Shown: piece after piece, positions 17,631 through 28,998 of the stretch
Layout: every line of letters starts with the position of its first letter
How positions within the stretch are numbered: position 1 is the first letter of the stretch
Assembly (NCBI GenBank): GCA_021521415.1
Contig: JAIQDT010009205.1
Span: 20,511-84,510, forward strand
Direction: 5' to 3'
Length of the DNA: 64,000 nucleotides
Source of the DNA: Bidens hawaiensis
Taxonomy: Eukaryota > Streptophyta > Magnoliopsida > Asterales > Asteraceae
Position numbers and translations under genes: made by a program
The notes under the pieces: generated by a model
Database searches by the model: none
The model's input: the letters and a program-made list of their open reading frames with translations, nothing else
Told to the model about the DNA's origin: nothing

Positions 17631-20559
17631 ATGGCAGCTGTAGCTGGAGCCGGTGGTGCAGGTGGTGATGAAGGTGGAGACAACAACCGACAGTTTTTCC
17701 CGGGGCATAATACGTACATTACTCTGGACCCGGATGCGAGCGGTGTTGATGATTTCCGCTAGATCATCACGTTTCTTATCCGCTCGCGTATCTTCCACGC
17801 TATTACTACAACACTGCCTATCTCTTTGCCAAACATAAAAGATTTCTGGCAGACAGTGGAATATGATTGTCGAGTCGAGCCCCCGGTTATGCGTGCAACG
17901 GTTAACAATCAGGTAGTGCAGTTCTCGTCTGAGCAGATCAGGGTGGCCTTGCAATTTGGAGATGAAACGAGAGACGATCCTACAGACTTTGTGGCTCCAT
18001 TCAGAGATGGTGCTTTTCTAAGAATGGGCTATTCTGGTCCATTGGGGGATACTCAAAGACGAAAGGGGTTCTTGTTAGATCAATAGCGCTTTCTCATGCA
18101 CGTGATGATCGTGTGCATGTCGGGTAGAAAGGCCGGTACAGATGGAATGGGTGCAACGATGCAGTCAGCGATGACAGCACTGACTTACAATAAGCGTTAT
18201 AGCTTTAGTCATATGGTGTTCTACGAGATAGACCGTCAAAGACGAGCGGTGGCGCGTGAGAGGTTCTTGATGTATCCAAGATTCCTTCAAATGATCTTGA
18301 ATCACGTTGCTCCCACGTTACCTCAGCGCCCCCCCGATTAGATATGTGGAGAGTGTAGGTAAGAGAATCTTCGCTCAGTGTAGATCCTCAAGTGCAAGAA
18401 GTAAGCCTGAGCTCCGTCCTCGACATACTCCATTGTTTGGGTACTTGATCAATCCCGCGTATGTTGCAGCTCGTGGGGACGAGTTTCGGGATCCGGCACC
18501 ACAACAGGCTGGAGCACCTCAACCACCACCTGAGGTACAACAAACTTTACCTGCTGCTCCTGTTGTGTTACCGGAGGAAAATGTAGACCTTGAAGCTGCA
18601 TTTGGCGGTCAAGGATTTTTTGATATGGAGCGTGTTGATCCTGAGGAAGATGTACAAGTCTCGGTTGCACGGGTTACTAGTGTGGATGTGGCTATGGCAG
18701 CTACGACGGAGGCTGATTCTGATTCTTCGAATGATGATGTGGCTGAGGCTAGACAGATTTTGATCTCTTAAGAAAGAATTCATGGGAAGAGAAAGACAGA
18801 CACCGATGACAGTGATTCGGATTTTGAAGAAGATTTACATCGGTTGGTTCGAAGATCGAGAAGGGAAAGGGCAGGTGCAGGTTCGGGAGCTGGTGAGAGC
18901 TCAAGGGTGGTTCGTTTTACTCCACCCGCACTGTCTGGTATGACTATGGTCCCTTCATCACTGCCAGTTACAGGGTTAAGCGCTGCGGATGTTCCCGTGG
19001 TGACTACCTCATCTTCCTTCGGCATCCCACCCACTACATTCCAGCTCTCGGCTCCGGAGATTGTGTCCTTGCCACCTCCATCTCTTACTCCATCGGAGGT
19101 CGTAGCAAGGTTTGTTGATTCGACAGTTGTTGCCACTGCAGGGTTGTCGGTTACGATACCACCTGCGGTTACGTTTCCACCTGTTTCTTTGGTGCCGGTT
19201 ACATTGGGAATCTCTCCTCCGTACACTCAAGACATATCACCTATGAGGTTTGATTTCGATGCAACCTTATCCGACTCGGAAAGAATAGCAGCGCTTGAAC
19301 GGGTCGTGGCCGAACAATCAGAAGTAAATCTTATCCAGACTCATGGTATTCAGCGCCTCGTTGCGGAGAATCAAATTCAGTCATCCCTCCTGATCGAGCA
19401 TGGTAAAATATTTGATGCCTTGAAACAGTTCTTGGCATCTCAGGGGGAGACGAGCTGTAAGGGTGACGAGCTGAGGACAAAAAAGAGCAACGATCGAGAC
19501 GATGATCCCAATGCATCGAAAGGTACAGGTGGTGAGTTGCCAAGAACTGAACAAGCTCTTGGGACTTCCACATCTCAGGGGGAGTCAACGAGTGCAGCTG
19601 GCGGTTCAGGGGGTGATGATGTGGTGGTTGTGGATGCTGAGGAGGTGTTAGATGATGACGTTATGTGTGATGAGGATGTGTTACCATTGGAAGAGATCGA
19701 GAAGATAGGAGCTGAGATCGTGATTGACAATGAAGTTGAAGAAGGAGAGATTGTGGAGGAGAACATTGAGCATGAAATTCCGGCAGTTGAAAAGTCAGAT
19801 CTGGGTCAAAATACGGAATGTGATGAGACTGAATGGGAAGAGCAGCCAAGATGGAAAGAAGGCTACGCTCAGTGGTTCGTAAAGACTAAGAAACTGGCGG
19901 TCCCTACTATGTTCAAAAAAAGTTACAACATCAAGGGTTATGCTGAATCGAAAAAGGGGATTATTTGCTGGTTATATGATGGGCAGTTGAGGCTCTTTGT
20001 GATTAAACGGTATGATGGGGTTCAGTATTTCAAGAGATTGTTGAGGTCGTTGAATACGTTGCCTGAGTGTGAAGTGAAGGACTTAGCCAGGTTGGGATTG
20101 ATAAACAGGAGTGATGATAACATGGCTAGGATCATTGGAAAGATTATTTGGAAAGAAAGCATAAAAGAGAAAAAGTTCGAGTTATTAAAGCTGCAGAAGG
20201 GAAAGCTAGTTGAAGATAAAGACAGAGGTATGAGAGCTGATGGCAAGCCTTGGATGATAATGAAGTATAAGCCGATCCGGTGTCTAAAAGAAGTGCCGAT
20301 GAAACAAATGCCCAAGGATGTGCTCAAAGATCTGAAATGGTGGTACGTTGATAGTGAAACAGCTGAAGCAGTGATGGAGGATGAAGATGAACAAGAGCTG
20401 ATGAGAGTGTATGATCCAATGCACTTAGTGAATTTGTCTCAAGCTGATCTGCAGGTGCTGAACGAGAAAAAGATATTTTACATTCCTGCTTGGAAAAAAG
20501 AAGCAAAGAAATATCAAAGAGTAGTTTCAGTTTGTGTACGAGAAGGCGTTCATGCTTGA
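17631..20559 (+). pseudogene. Third ORF (ORF3) of Copia-1, broken
   Basis: Same protein as the intact 943-aa ORF3 at 2372-5203, starting MAAVAGAGGAGGDEG. Breaks: TAG at 17760-17762 (Glu in the intact copy), TAG at 18084-18086 (Trp in DQWRFL), a one-base insertion in a C-run near 18329, and TAA at about 18769-18771. From 18772 to the stop at 20559 the frame is open, covering the basic RRSRRERAG segment, the coiled coil with SDSERIAALERVVAEQS, the acidic stretch and the conserved C-terminal domain (WFVKTKKL, DPMHLVNLSQ). More decay than in pol suggests this ORF was under weaker constraint in this copy, or chance. Function unknown. Confidence 0.88.
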
Positions 20560-20626
20560 AGATGGAAGATACAAGATTTTTGGGATTACGAGACACGTGT
20601 TTGAAGATAGAGATATGAAGCTACTG

Positions 20627-20639
20627 CCAAGGGGGAGTC
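20627..20639 (+). other. Polypurine tract of Copia-1
   Basis: CCAAGGGGGAGTC ends directly before the TG of the 3' LTR, the same sequence and position as in Copia-2. Confidence 0.88.
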
Positions 20640-21039
20640 TGTTGGTACATGATGTCAGTAGTTCAGTATCTAGTGTCTGTAATTGTGTTAGTTGGATTTG
20701 TATTAATGTTTTGTTAACTTGTTTCACAAGTTCGCCTCTTATAAGCGAACTTGTGGAACAGGCGAAGTTATCAACAACTTCGCCTAACATGTTAGGCGAA
20801 GTTGTCTATAACCATAAAAGCTTAGCTGCGGTTGTTTTGTAATTAACGATTCAGTACGTGTAATCGGTGATTGAGATATCACGTGTTATTAGTTGCAATA
20901 CAACGTTTTCTTTGTTTATTGTAACATGTGTTTGCTTGTGTTTAACGTATATCGATTCTACGCTCGTATCATCTTACGTAGGGATTCCGCACCTACATAG
21001 AACGAGATATTTCCGCGTAGATCTGGCTGGGAACCTACA
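20640..21039 (+). repeat. 3' LTR of Copia-1
   Basis: 400 bp, TGTTGGTAC...GGAACCTACA. It aligns at both ends with the reverse complement of the Copia-2 LTR but is shorter and clearly diverged, so it is a related subfamily. U3 words (AAGTTCGCC, GCGAACTTG, GGCGAAGTT) lie at 20725-20810 and precede a weak TATA-like TCTATAACCATAAAA (20805-20819). The 5' LTR is outside the window. Confidence 0.88.
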
Positions 21040-22448
21040 AACACCATAACAACTAAACAAACATTGCAAAGTCTTATTCTAGAAATTCAAACATAAACAT
21101 AGTGTTTCAAATAAACCTTACATCCAAGATGATCACCAATGAAATTAGCCGCTCATGGTGTTGTGAATCATCATCACATCAATTGTATTGTTCATATGAA
21201 TCAAAGAAACATACCCAATGTTAGAAATCACCTCAATTATTTTTTTTGCACCCCAAAATCGTCTCTCCAAAGATCTAGGTCGGAATAATATGATAGATAA
21301 TGAAAAGACACCCAAAATCTGCTTAAAAATGGCAGTTGCGGATTTCATGCGCCAACTCCACCATAAGCTACAATTTCTTTAGGGGCCACCTACGGTGGAG
21401 CTCTTGTTCAGTCTTTTGTTTTCTTCATAACTTTCTTTTTTCAACTCCGTTTTCTTCACCATTTTCGCCCACGTTCTTGTGATTTCATCCTCTATCTCCT
21501 CTTACCTGTAATTATACGAGTAATAATAGTCAAGTAATTCCATGAAATAAAATAATTATATGTATTATTATTAAAAGTCTTGTATCACTTATGGGTTGTC
21601 CAATGGACCACCCGTCACATTCCCATATTTACCCATTTCTTGCCCTCAAGCAACTCAATTATTCAAAGTTAAACAGTAACTCATTCAAAAAAAACCCTTC
21701 TCGTTTAAGGTTCCAAGTCATACCCTATTCCCACGTGTTTCATAGTTGCACTAATAACACATTCATATTCATCAAACATTAAAATTCAACCAAACCTAAC
21801 ACGTTTCCTGTATTTCTTTCACGCAACACACCCCTCTTGAACTGTCCACTCGACAATTTTTTTTAAAGAGCATGATGTGCTAGTCCACCCAAATGCACGT
21901 GTGCCAATCTACTATAATAAGCTTGTGTAATTATCAAACCTCCACCTAATAAATGCATAAACACTCGTGCAAATCAAGAGGTCTTACCATGGGTTGTAAC
22001 GGGGCCAAGTGTTAGGGTACAAAATTGGAATATTGAAAGTAGCTTAGGCGATCCAATCCGGCTTATTACATACAAACTAAATGAACGTAAAAATAAAATA
22101 AACAACTAAAATATATTACATACACCACTAAATTTTATTTGAACTAATAAACATAATACTAAGCACTCCATAACAATTACTACGCAACAATACAATTACA
22201 AGAAATAACCTACTAAGCCGGATCGTCTCGCAAATGTAACTACTGGGTGTTGATTTATAAACAATAAGTCTACAAATGGCTTCTAAAGGAACCAACCCCC
22301 GCCCTTCTCATTAACCACGCTCATTTGTATTATGTATGAGGCCCAACCCCAAAACTCAGACTCACACTCATCCAAACGTGGCTATACCTAAATGCCCCTA
22401 TCATTTTTGTACTCATGCCAAGCTAAGATCACGAAACGCATTCATTAC
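21040..22448. other. 1.4 kb between Copia-1 and Copia-3, no recognised feature
   Basis: AT-rich sequence with only short unconvincing ORFs. Two copies of an ATCCGGCTTA-type word lie in opposite orientation near 22055 and 22210, about 150 bp apart. I see no transposon end, tRNA or gene-like exon here. It may be old intergenic DNA into which elements inserted on both sides. Confidence 0.4.
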
Positions 22449-22851
22449 TGTAGGTTCCCAGCCGGATCTACACAGGAGTATCTCGTAACATGAGGGTGTG
22501 GAATCCCCTACGTATACGAAATGAGTGTTTATACGAGAGAAACGTAAAGAACACGTAACACGTAAGAACAAAGGTTTACTTGTTATTAGATGTTAAACCA
22601 AACAACTGATAAACCCTAGCCGTCCAAGACAAAATGATTAGAAATTACCCTAAAGAAAGCCGAAGTTAGGTTTATATAACCACGACAACTTCGCCTAACA
22701 GACTAGGCGAAGTTGTCCCTAACTTCGCTAATATACTAACTTCGCTATTACACACTTTAACTAACAAGTTCACCAAAACGTAATAAGCAAAGTAACGATT
22801 ACATACACGATTGACACAAGACTAATGAACTACTGGCATAATGCACCAACA
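22449..22851 (-). repeat. 3' LTR of Copia-3
   Basis: 403 bp, TGTAGGTTCCCAG...GCACCAACA on the plus strand. Words AACTTCGCCT and GGCGAAGTT (22686-22770) precede, on the minus strand, a TATA box GTTATATAAA (22680-22671). It is closest to the Copia-1 LTR. Confidence 0.88.
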
Positions 22852-22867
22852 GACTCCCCCTTGGCAG
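22852..22867 (-). other. Polypurine tract of Copia-3
   Basis: Minus-strand TGCCAAGGGGGAGTC abutting the LTR, as in Copia-1 and Copia-2. Confidence 0.85.
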
Positions 22868-22929
22868 TAGCTTCATTTCTCTTACAGCTTCGTTTCGTCT
22901 TGTAATCCAAAAAGCTGTACAAACAATCT

Positions 22930-24390
22930 TCAGGCGTGCACCTCATGTCTCACACAAATTGAGACCACCCTTTGATATTTCTTCGCCTCATCTTTCCAAG
23001 CAGGAATATAGAAGGTCTTCTTTTCATTGAGTACCTGCAAATTAGCTTGAGACAAGTTAACCAAGTGCATATGATCATACACCCTTATGATCTCCTGTTC
23101 ATATTGATCTTCCATCACAGCATCAGCAGTCTGGCAATCAAGATACCACCATTTCAGGTCTTTAATCACATCTTGAGGCATTGTCTTCATCGAAACCTCT
23201 TTCAGACACCGAACAGATTTGTACTTCATCACCATCCAAGGCTTACCATCTGCTCACAATCCTCTCTCAGTATCCTCAATTAGCTTACCCTTCTGAGGCT
23301 TTAACAACTTAAAACTTTTTCTCCTTCACTACCTCCTTTCATACAATATTACCAACCCAGCCAGCAACCATATCGCCACTCCTACTAATCAACCTCAGAC
23401 GTGCCAAATCCTTCACTTCACATTCATGCAGTGTGTTGAACGATCTCAGATTCTTTGCAAAGTACTGAATCCCATCATATCTCTTAATCAGAAACAACTT
23501 GAGTTGATCATCATAAAGCCAAAAGATGATTCCCTTCTTTGAGTCAGCATATCCTTTGATATTATAACTCCTCTTGAACATCGTAGGTACCACTGGCTTC
23601 TTTGTCTTGATAAACCAACGAGCATATTCTTCTTTCCACCTTGGCTGTTCCTCCCACTCAGAATCACCCGACACATTATCATCTTGACCCAACTGTTCTT
23701 GACAAGCACTAGGAATATCATGTTCAATATTATCATCAGGTATCTCACCTTCCTCTAAACCACTGTTAATTTCAATCTGTTCACCAATATTTTCAATCTC
23801 ACTAAAAGGCAACACATCTTCACCCATATCATCCTCATCGTCTACAACAAAAGTCTCACCACTTGCACTGCCAGATGGAGCGGTAGACTCCCCCTGAGTT
23901 GTGGAAGCCCCAAGAGTTTGTTAAGTTCTTTGCAGCTCACCACCTGTATCTTTCGACGCATTGGGATAATCATTTTTGTCCTCTCTCTTATTTGTCCTCA
24001 ACTCATCACCTTTGCAACTCGTCTCCCCCTGAGATGCTAAGAACTGCTTTAAAGCATCAAAGAGTTTACCATGTTCAATAAGGAGAGATATATGAATCTG
24101 ATTTTCAGCCACTAGCCGTTGAGTAGCTTGCGTCTGAATGAGGTTAATTCTTGATTGCTCAACCACTACACGTTCTAGAGCAGCTATCCGCTCTGAATCG
24201 GACAACGAAGTATCAAAGGCAAATGACATGTGAGAAATATCTTGAGCATATGGCGGAGGAATACCCAAAGTCACCGGAACCTCTGATGAAGATGGAATAG
24301 TAACTGGAGGTGGGATTGTAACCGAGGACCCGACAGTTTCCACCACAGTAGATTCAACAAACATAGCCACAACTTCAGATGGAGTAACAG
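22930..24390 (-). pseudogene. ORF3 remnant of Copia-3 (C-terminal half)
   Basis: Three frame pieces (24390-23921, 23827-23339, 23235-22930) together match ORF3 from TPSEVVAMFVEST through the coiled coil (SDSERIAALERVVVEQS), the acidic region, SEWEEQPRWKE, RYDGIQYF and the end. Frameshifts and stops separate the pieces. The first piece begins inside an open frame whose N-terminus is Athila RT sequence (FTCPYGT), a chance fusion. Confidence 0.85.
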
Positions 24391-24392
24391 TA

Positions 24393-25413
24393 GTACCATA
24401 TGGACAAGTGAAGGTGGTTTTGCAATTTGTTTGTACCTTGAATACCCATCCATAAAACATTAATATTTTTGACCGGAAAAATTTTCAATTATTTGGTCAA
24501 TGAATGGTAACGGGTAATGATATTTTGAGGTGGCGGTATTTAATTTCCTATAATCGATGCACACTCACCACCCGGTTACCGGTCGAGTGGCAATTTGTTC
24601 ACCGTTATCATCTTTTATTACCTTGATGCTGGCTTTCTTGGGCACAACCTGTGTCGGGCTCACCCATGGACTGTCTGAAATGGGATATATGATCCCCGCA
24701 TCCAACCACTTGATCACCTCCTTTTTCACCATTTCCCGCAAGTTCAGGTTCAATCTTCTTTGAGTCTCCCTTGTTAGTTTAGCCTCCTCATAGGTAATTA
24801 TTTTATGCATAACAATAGAAGGACTAACACCTTTTAGGTCTGCAAGCGTCCATCCAGTGGCTGCCTTATGTGCTTCCAAAACTTTCACCAACGCCTGCTC
24901 TTGATCTTCCTCCAAGTTAGAAGCAATGTTTACCGGAAGGGCTTCATTCTCTCCTAAAAATGCATACTTCAAATGGATCGGAAGTTCCATCAATTCAACC
25001 TTTGGTGGACACTCCAAAGATGGATTTGTGCCCGAATTAATCTCCATTGGCAGGCCCTCGAATTGATGTGTCCATGGTGGTCTTCCCTCTTTCATACCTA
25101 GAGCATCATGTTTTTGCTCCTCCATCCGCAAAGCACACACGTGACCTGTTCAGGAACATCACAAATACAAGCTTCCACACAATCCTCATCGTATTCATGA
25201 GGAATACAATGATCTACCATATTTGCTATAAAACACCCTTCACCACTTAATGAATTAGCAACGATAGTAAAAAAATTAAGGCACATTTTTCGATTACCAG
25301 CCTCCATGTCAATGGTACCAAATCTACAATCAATGATCGCATGGGCAGTGTTCAATAATGGTCGACCTAAGATAACATTTTGTTGTTGACTTGAGTCAAC
25401 TGCTGAATAACCA
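24393..25413 (-). pseudogene. pol: Athila-A: Gypsy protease-RT fragment
   Basis: Minus strand. The end of an aspartic-protease region (LGRPLLNTAHAIIDCRFG, about 25380-25320) is followed by the protease-RT linker and RT N-terminus: DLKGVSPSIVMHKI, RRLNLNLREMVKKE, DAGIIYPISDSPWVSP, VVPKK, then a decayed CxxIDYRKLN and PYGT. These are Athila-lineage signatures. It is cut on the left by fusion to Copia-3 and on the right by the Athila-B LTR inserted in the protease. Confidence 0.82.
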
Positions 25414-27135
25414 TGATGTGCGAAAATATATATATAAATATTAAACACAAGTCGAAACTAAGCTTTAAAAACCAGACAATCTATCCTAGTTCACACAAAC
25501 GGCAAGTGTACCGATCACGTATAGCACAGATGAGGAAAGTCCGGATATCGAACTCGAAGACACATGAAAACGTTTATAATTACGAAACTCTAACCAAGAC
25601 TCACCAAAATATTTAATTAATTTATTTTAGAATTTATTTAACTACTTAACTTAACTGAACGAAAACTTTTAACAAAACTTTGAAAACTTTGATTTAAATT
25701 CAATGAATAAAGACGTCTACCTAGGAATGAATCATGTTGATAGAAATAACAGGACAATGGATTGAAAATATTCACGACACCGATTATAAAAGATGACACA
25801 ACTAAAACTTGTTTAAGAAAGTCAAATTACCTCTCAGTTTCTCTAACAATCTCTAACTTATCTTAGTTGATTTTAAAGAATAAACCGGAAAAACAATTAT
25901 TAACGTGTTCAAATGTCGACTCACCTCTCAGTCTCACCGACACACTAGCCTAATGGAAACGAATACTACGCAACCAAAGATAGAGGAACAATTTAACTTA
26001 ACCCAAATTAAACCAACTAATTGCACATAAACACTCAAACTTGATAAGACAAAAACCCGCTCTCGCGCGGTCTTAATTCTAACAAGTAAAAGCAACGAGA
26101 CAATATTACTTCTTATCACCTCTCGGTCTCAAAAAAGGTGTATTTTAACTGATTTTAGATGATTATATTACCCACTTATCCCTACGGTTGTACACCCCGC
26201 AAATAAACCCTAAACACCAAGTCAAGAGTCTAACAAGCAATCAATTAATCAAAACCAATTCAATTAACTAATGCAAGAGGATTATAAGTAATAAAACATA
26301 AAACACAGACATCACACACAATCTAATTTATGGTTTAGTTAAACTTTACATCAATAATTTAAGCCTTGAACATTAACAATCCATTATACAAGTTTAAACT
26401 ATTCAACAATCATCTATCCTAGGTAGAACAAGCAAGTTTAGCTACTCATAGATTTTGGACAGCCATGTATACTCAAGAAAAACATCACAAACATCAACTT
26501 AAACATGATTAAATTCATTCAAGATCCAAACAATATCAATCACAAAACAAACTATCAATCAATTGCAAAACAATTCAAAGAAAAAGACCAAATCAACAAA
26601 GTTAGGGTTCTTGAAAAATAAACAAAGTTTATGGATGAATTACTTAAGTTATATGGCTGAAACAAACGATGTAAAAGGCCCCTAGCAGCTGCCAAAGATC
26701 ACCCCGAGCCTCCTTCTTCTTCCTCTAGCCTCCACAGCCGCCTAGCCGCCTCTTTTTTTCTTTTTTTGCCGCTGCTACAGTGGCTCCGATCGGACAGGTG
26801 GCTGAAGTTAGGGTTTAGGGTTTTTTTTTGATTTCGGGATTATTGCTTGAAATAATGGCTGATTTCTCATGTTATTAACTTAATATAATATTATAAAAGG
26901 CTTTTAAGATGTGGGCTTGGGTCGGGCCTTGACTTATAAGTTTGAAAGTTGAACAATTAAGCCCCTAAACTCTTCAATTTAACTCTTTTTACCACCAAAC
27001 TTCATAACCTACAAGAAAACAATCATCTTTGTAATATTAAGCATAAACAAACCATAAAACTTAATAATTAAACTAAAAAGCAATTAAAACATGATAAAAA
27101 TGATACGGAAAGTAAATGTGTTTTACAACACATCA
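25414..27135 (-). repeat. 3' LTR of Athila-B
   Basis: 1722 bp, with the inverted ends TGATGTG at the left and CACATCA at the right. On the minus strand the right end begins TGATGTGTTGTAAAAC just after the PPT AAGTGTGGGGATGTT. Contains pyrimidine-rich and GC-rich stretches near 26690-26790. No TSD can be checked because the 5' LTR is missing. No gene in it. Confidence 0.75.
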
Positions 27136-28433
27136 AACATCCCCACACTTAAGTCTTTTTCCGTCCCTGAAAAAGTCTAATGCAGTTGGATCAGAATCGG
27201 AAAATCAAAGTTAAATCAAACATATAGGTTATATTTTAAAGCTCAGAAAAAACGCAAAAACCGCGATCATCGATATTGTTGTCCACCTAAACCCATGCCT
27301 TAATCTTTACCGAGACAAATAAGATCCGACAATAATATTACTTAGTGGTTTACACAATTAAGACCCGCTTATTCTCTGCTTTTACCGGACCAGACCACCC
27401 CAACTTGACTTAAACCTCAAAGTTAGCAGATTTAAAACTTTGTTGCTTAATATTTATGAATAGTTAAGACGATCAAGGGTATTGTTTATCCACTTAAGCT
27501 TAAGCATCAAAGTCTACCAAGCAGCCATTAGATATGATTAAGGTTCAATTATTTATAGCCAGTGCTCCCCACAACATGACATACCCCCGTTATCAAGCAA
27601 TACCCCAAATCCATAACCATAGGTGAGTATGCAAAATTTTATCTGTAGGGCTTACATGTAGCGTGTCCCTTGTGGTCCGTTTCTTAATGGTAATGAGACG
27701 CGAGCAAGGGGACCCCACATGACTAACAGCGTGGATGATCAAGTCTGTAGTGTATTTGTACTTTCGTACTTTTTGTGATCATGTTTATAGACTTATAAGG
27801 GTTTGCTCTTTGGCTTTATTTTAAATATAAACAACCCCACTTAGGAATTATGAATACCCAGCTAAATAGATTGCATACAGACCCATGGTCTCCGGACCCA
27901 AAGCATCCCATCAATACAGGATTTAAGGTTATAAAACCATACGTCGATGAGGTGTAAAACACTAAACTAGCATTTTAAGATTTATATCACAGGCTACACG
28001 GCATACTCTAACGTTAAACCTACCCAAGCATCATATGATAACGTAATCAGATTTTTAAATTCTCATGATATTTCCACTTTTTCATACCAAAATTTGAGGC
28101 TTGAGTATGGCCCGACCTTTCATTGCTTATTTTCCGCGGACAAAACGCTTTACCCACAAAAGATTTCCGTTTAACCGTTTTATCAAATTTGCCCTTTCAT
28201 TTTCAAGGCTGAGCCTACCGACACATCCCAAGTTAAGTGCGTTTTCTTTTATTTATCTCATATTATTAGTAGTTTGAAAAACTGATTTCCGATAAATATC
28301 ATCATCTCCCATTTTAATGCAAAAGAAACTAAAAACAAGGGACATTTTTTTTTCCAACTTAAACAACGTACGAAAATGAAAACGAGTGAGAAATTTTTAT
28401 TTTTATAAGAATTTTTTTAATTTTTTTTTCTTT

Positions 28434-28474
<41 letters not shown>

Positions 28475-28998
28475 TTTATACAACTAAGTAAAATAAATTC
28501 CCATCCCCACACTTAGAACGAAATCGTCCTCGATGAGAACAAGGAAAAGAAATAAAATAAAAATAAAACTTAAAACATAAAATTAAAACTTGAAAGAATA
28601 GAAATTAAAATAGAGAACGGGTTACTCCCCTGGTTTAGATGCAAATTCTTCATCAACTTTGTAAGATTTGAACGAACGACCGTATAGCATTTCATTCGCG
28701 GCCGCAACCTCGGGTGAACCAGTTCCAAAACGCCATCAGAGCTACCATGCGCATAATAATACATGTAACAACTCAAACTCGCTCGCATGTAGCGGCGTAC
28801 GAAACAGAAAACAAAAACATAAGAAGTAAACATATTTTTGTGTTTTTGAATTTTTTTTAATTTTTTTTTGATTTTTTTTGTATTTTTATGTTTTTATAAA
28901 TAAAAATAAAAATAAAACAAATAAAAACAGATAATAAAGAGAATAATAATACAAACTCTACAACTCGGGCTGTCTCCCGAGTGATGCATCCATCACGC
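27136..28998 (-). other. 3' non-coding region of Athila-B with PPT
   Basis: About 1.9 kb without coding signal. The PPT (27136-27155) and a PPT-like copy CTAAGTGTGGGGATGGG at about 28500-28516 (minus strand) are typical of Athila elements. A (ATT)n microsatellite lies at 28436-28474. Confidence 0.65.
28436..28474. repeat. (ATT)n microsatellite
   Basis: About 13 uninterrupted ATT units in the 3' region of Athila-B. Confidence 0.95.

Larger units (their letters stand above)
1..21039 (+). mobile_element. Copia-1: long Ty1/Copia retrotransposon with a third ORF, 5' end outside the window
   Basis: In order on the plus strand I see gag, pol (protease, integrase, reverse transcriptase, RNase H), a 2-kb non-coding spacer, a third ORF, a polypurine tract and a 3' LTR ending in CA. 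The integrase-before-RT order defines Ty1/Copia. A minus-strand Copia element (1835-12297) is inserted in the protease region. The large coiled-coil gag with two zinc knuckles and the extra 3' ORF resemble the SIRE/Maximus group; that lineage call is inference. Pol has one frameshift and the third ORF several breaks, so this copy is dead. The 5' LTR is not in the window, so age and TSD cannot be read; the 5 bases after the 3' LTR are AACAC. Confidence 0.9.
22449..24392 (-). mobile_element. Copia-3: truncated Copia element, 3' LTR plus part of ORF3
   Basis: Minus-strand remnant of the same lineage: 3' LTR (22449-22851), polypurine tract, then ORF3 read leftward. Its upstream end is an abrupt fusion to Athila-like RT sequence at about 24385-24397. 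Gag, pol, spacer and 5' LTR are absent. Confidence 0.85.

Noticed and set aside
22048..22235. A MITE defined by the ATCCGGCTTA inverted words
   Set aside because: The arms are about 10 bp with mismatches, and no TSD is visible.
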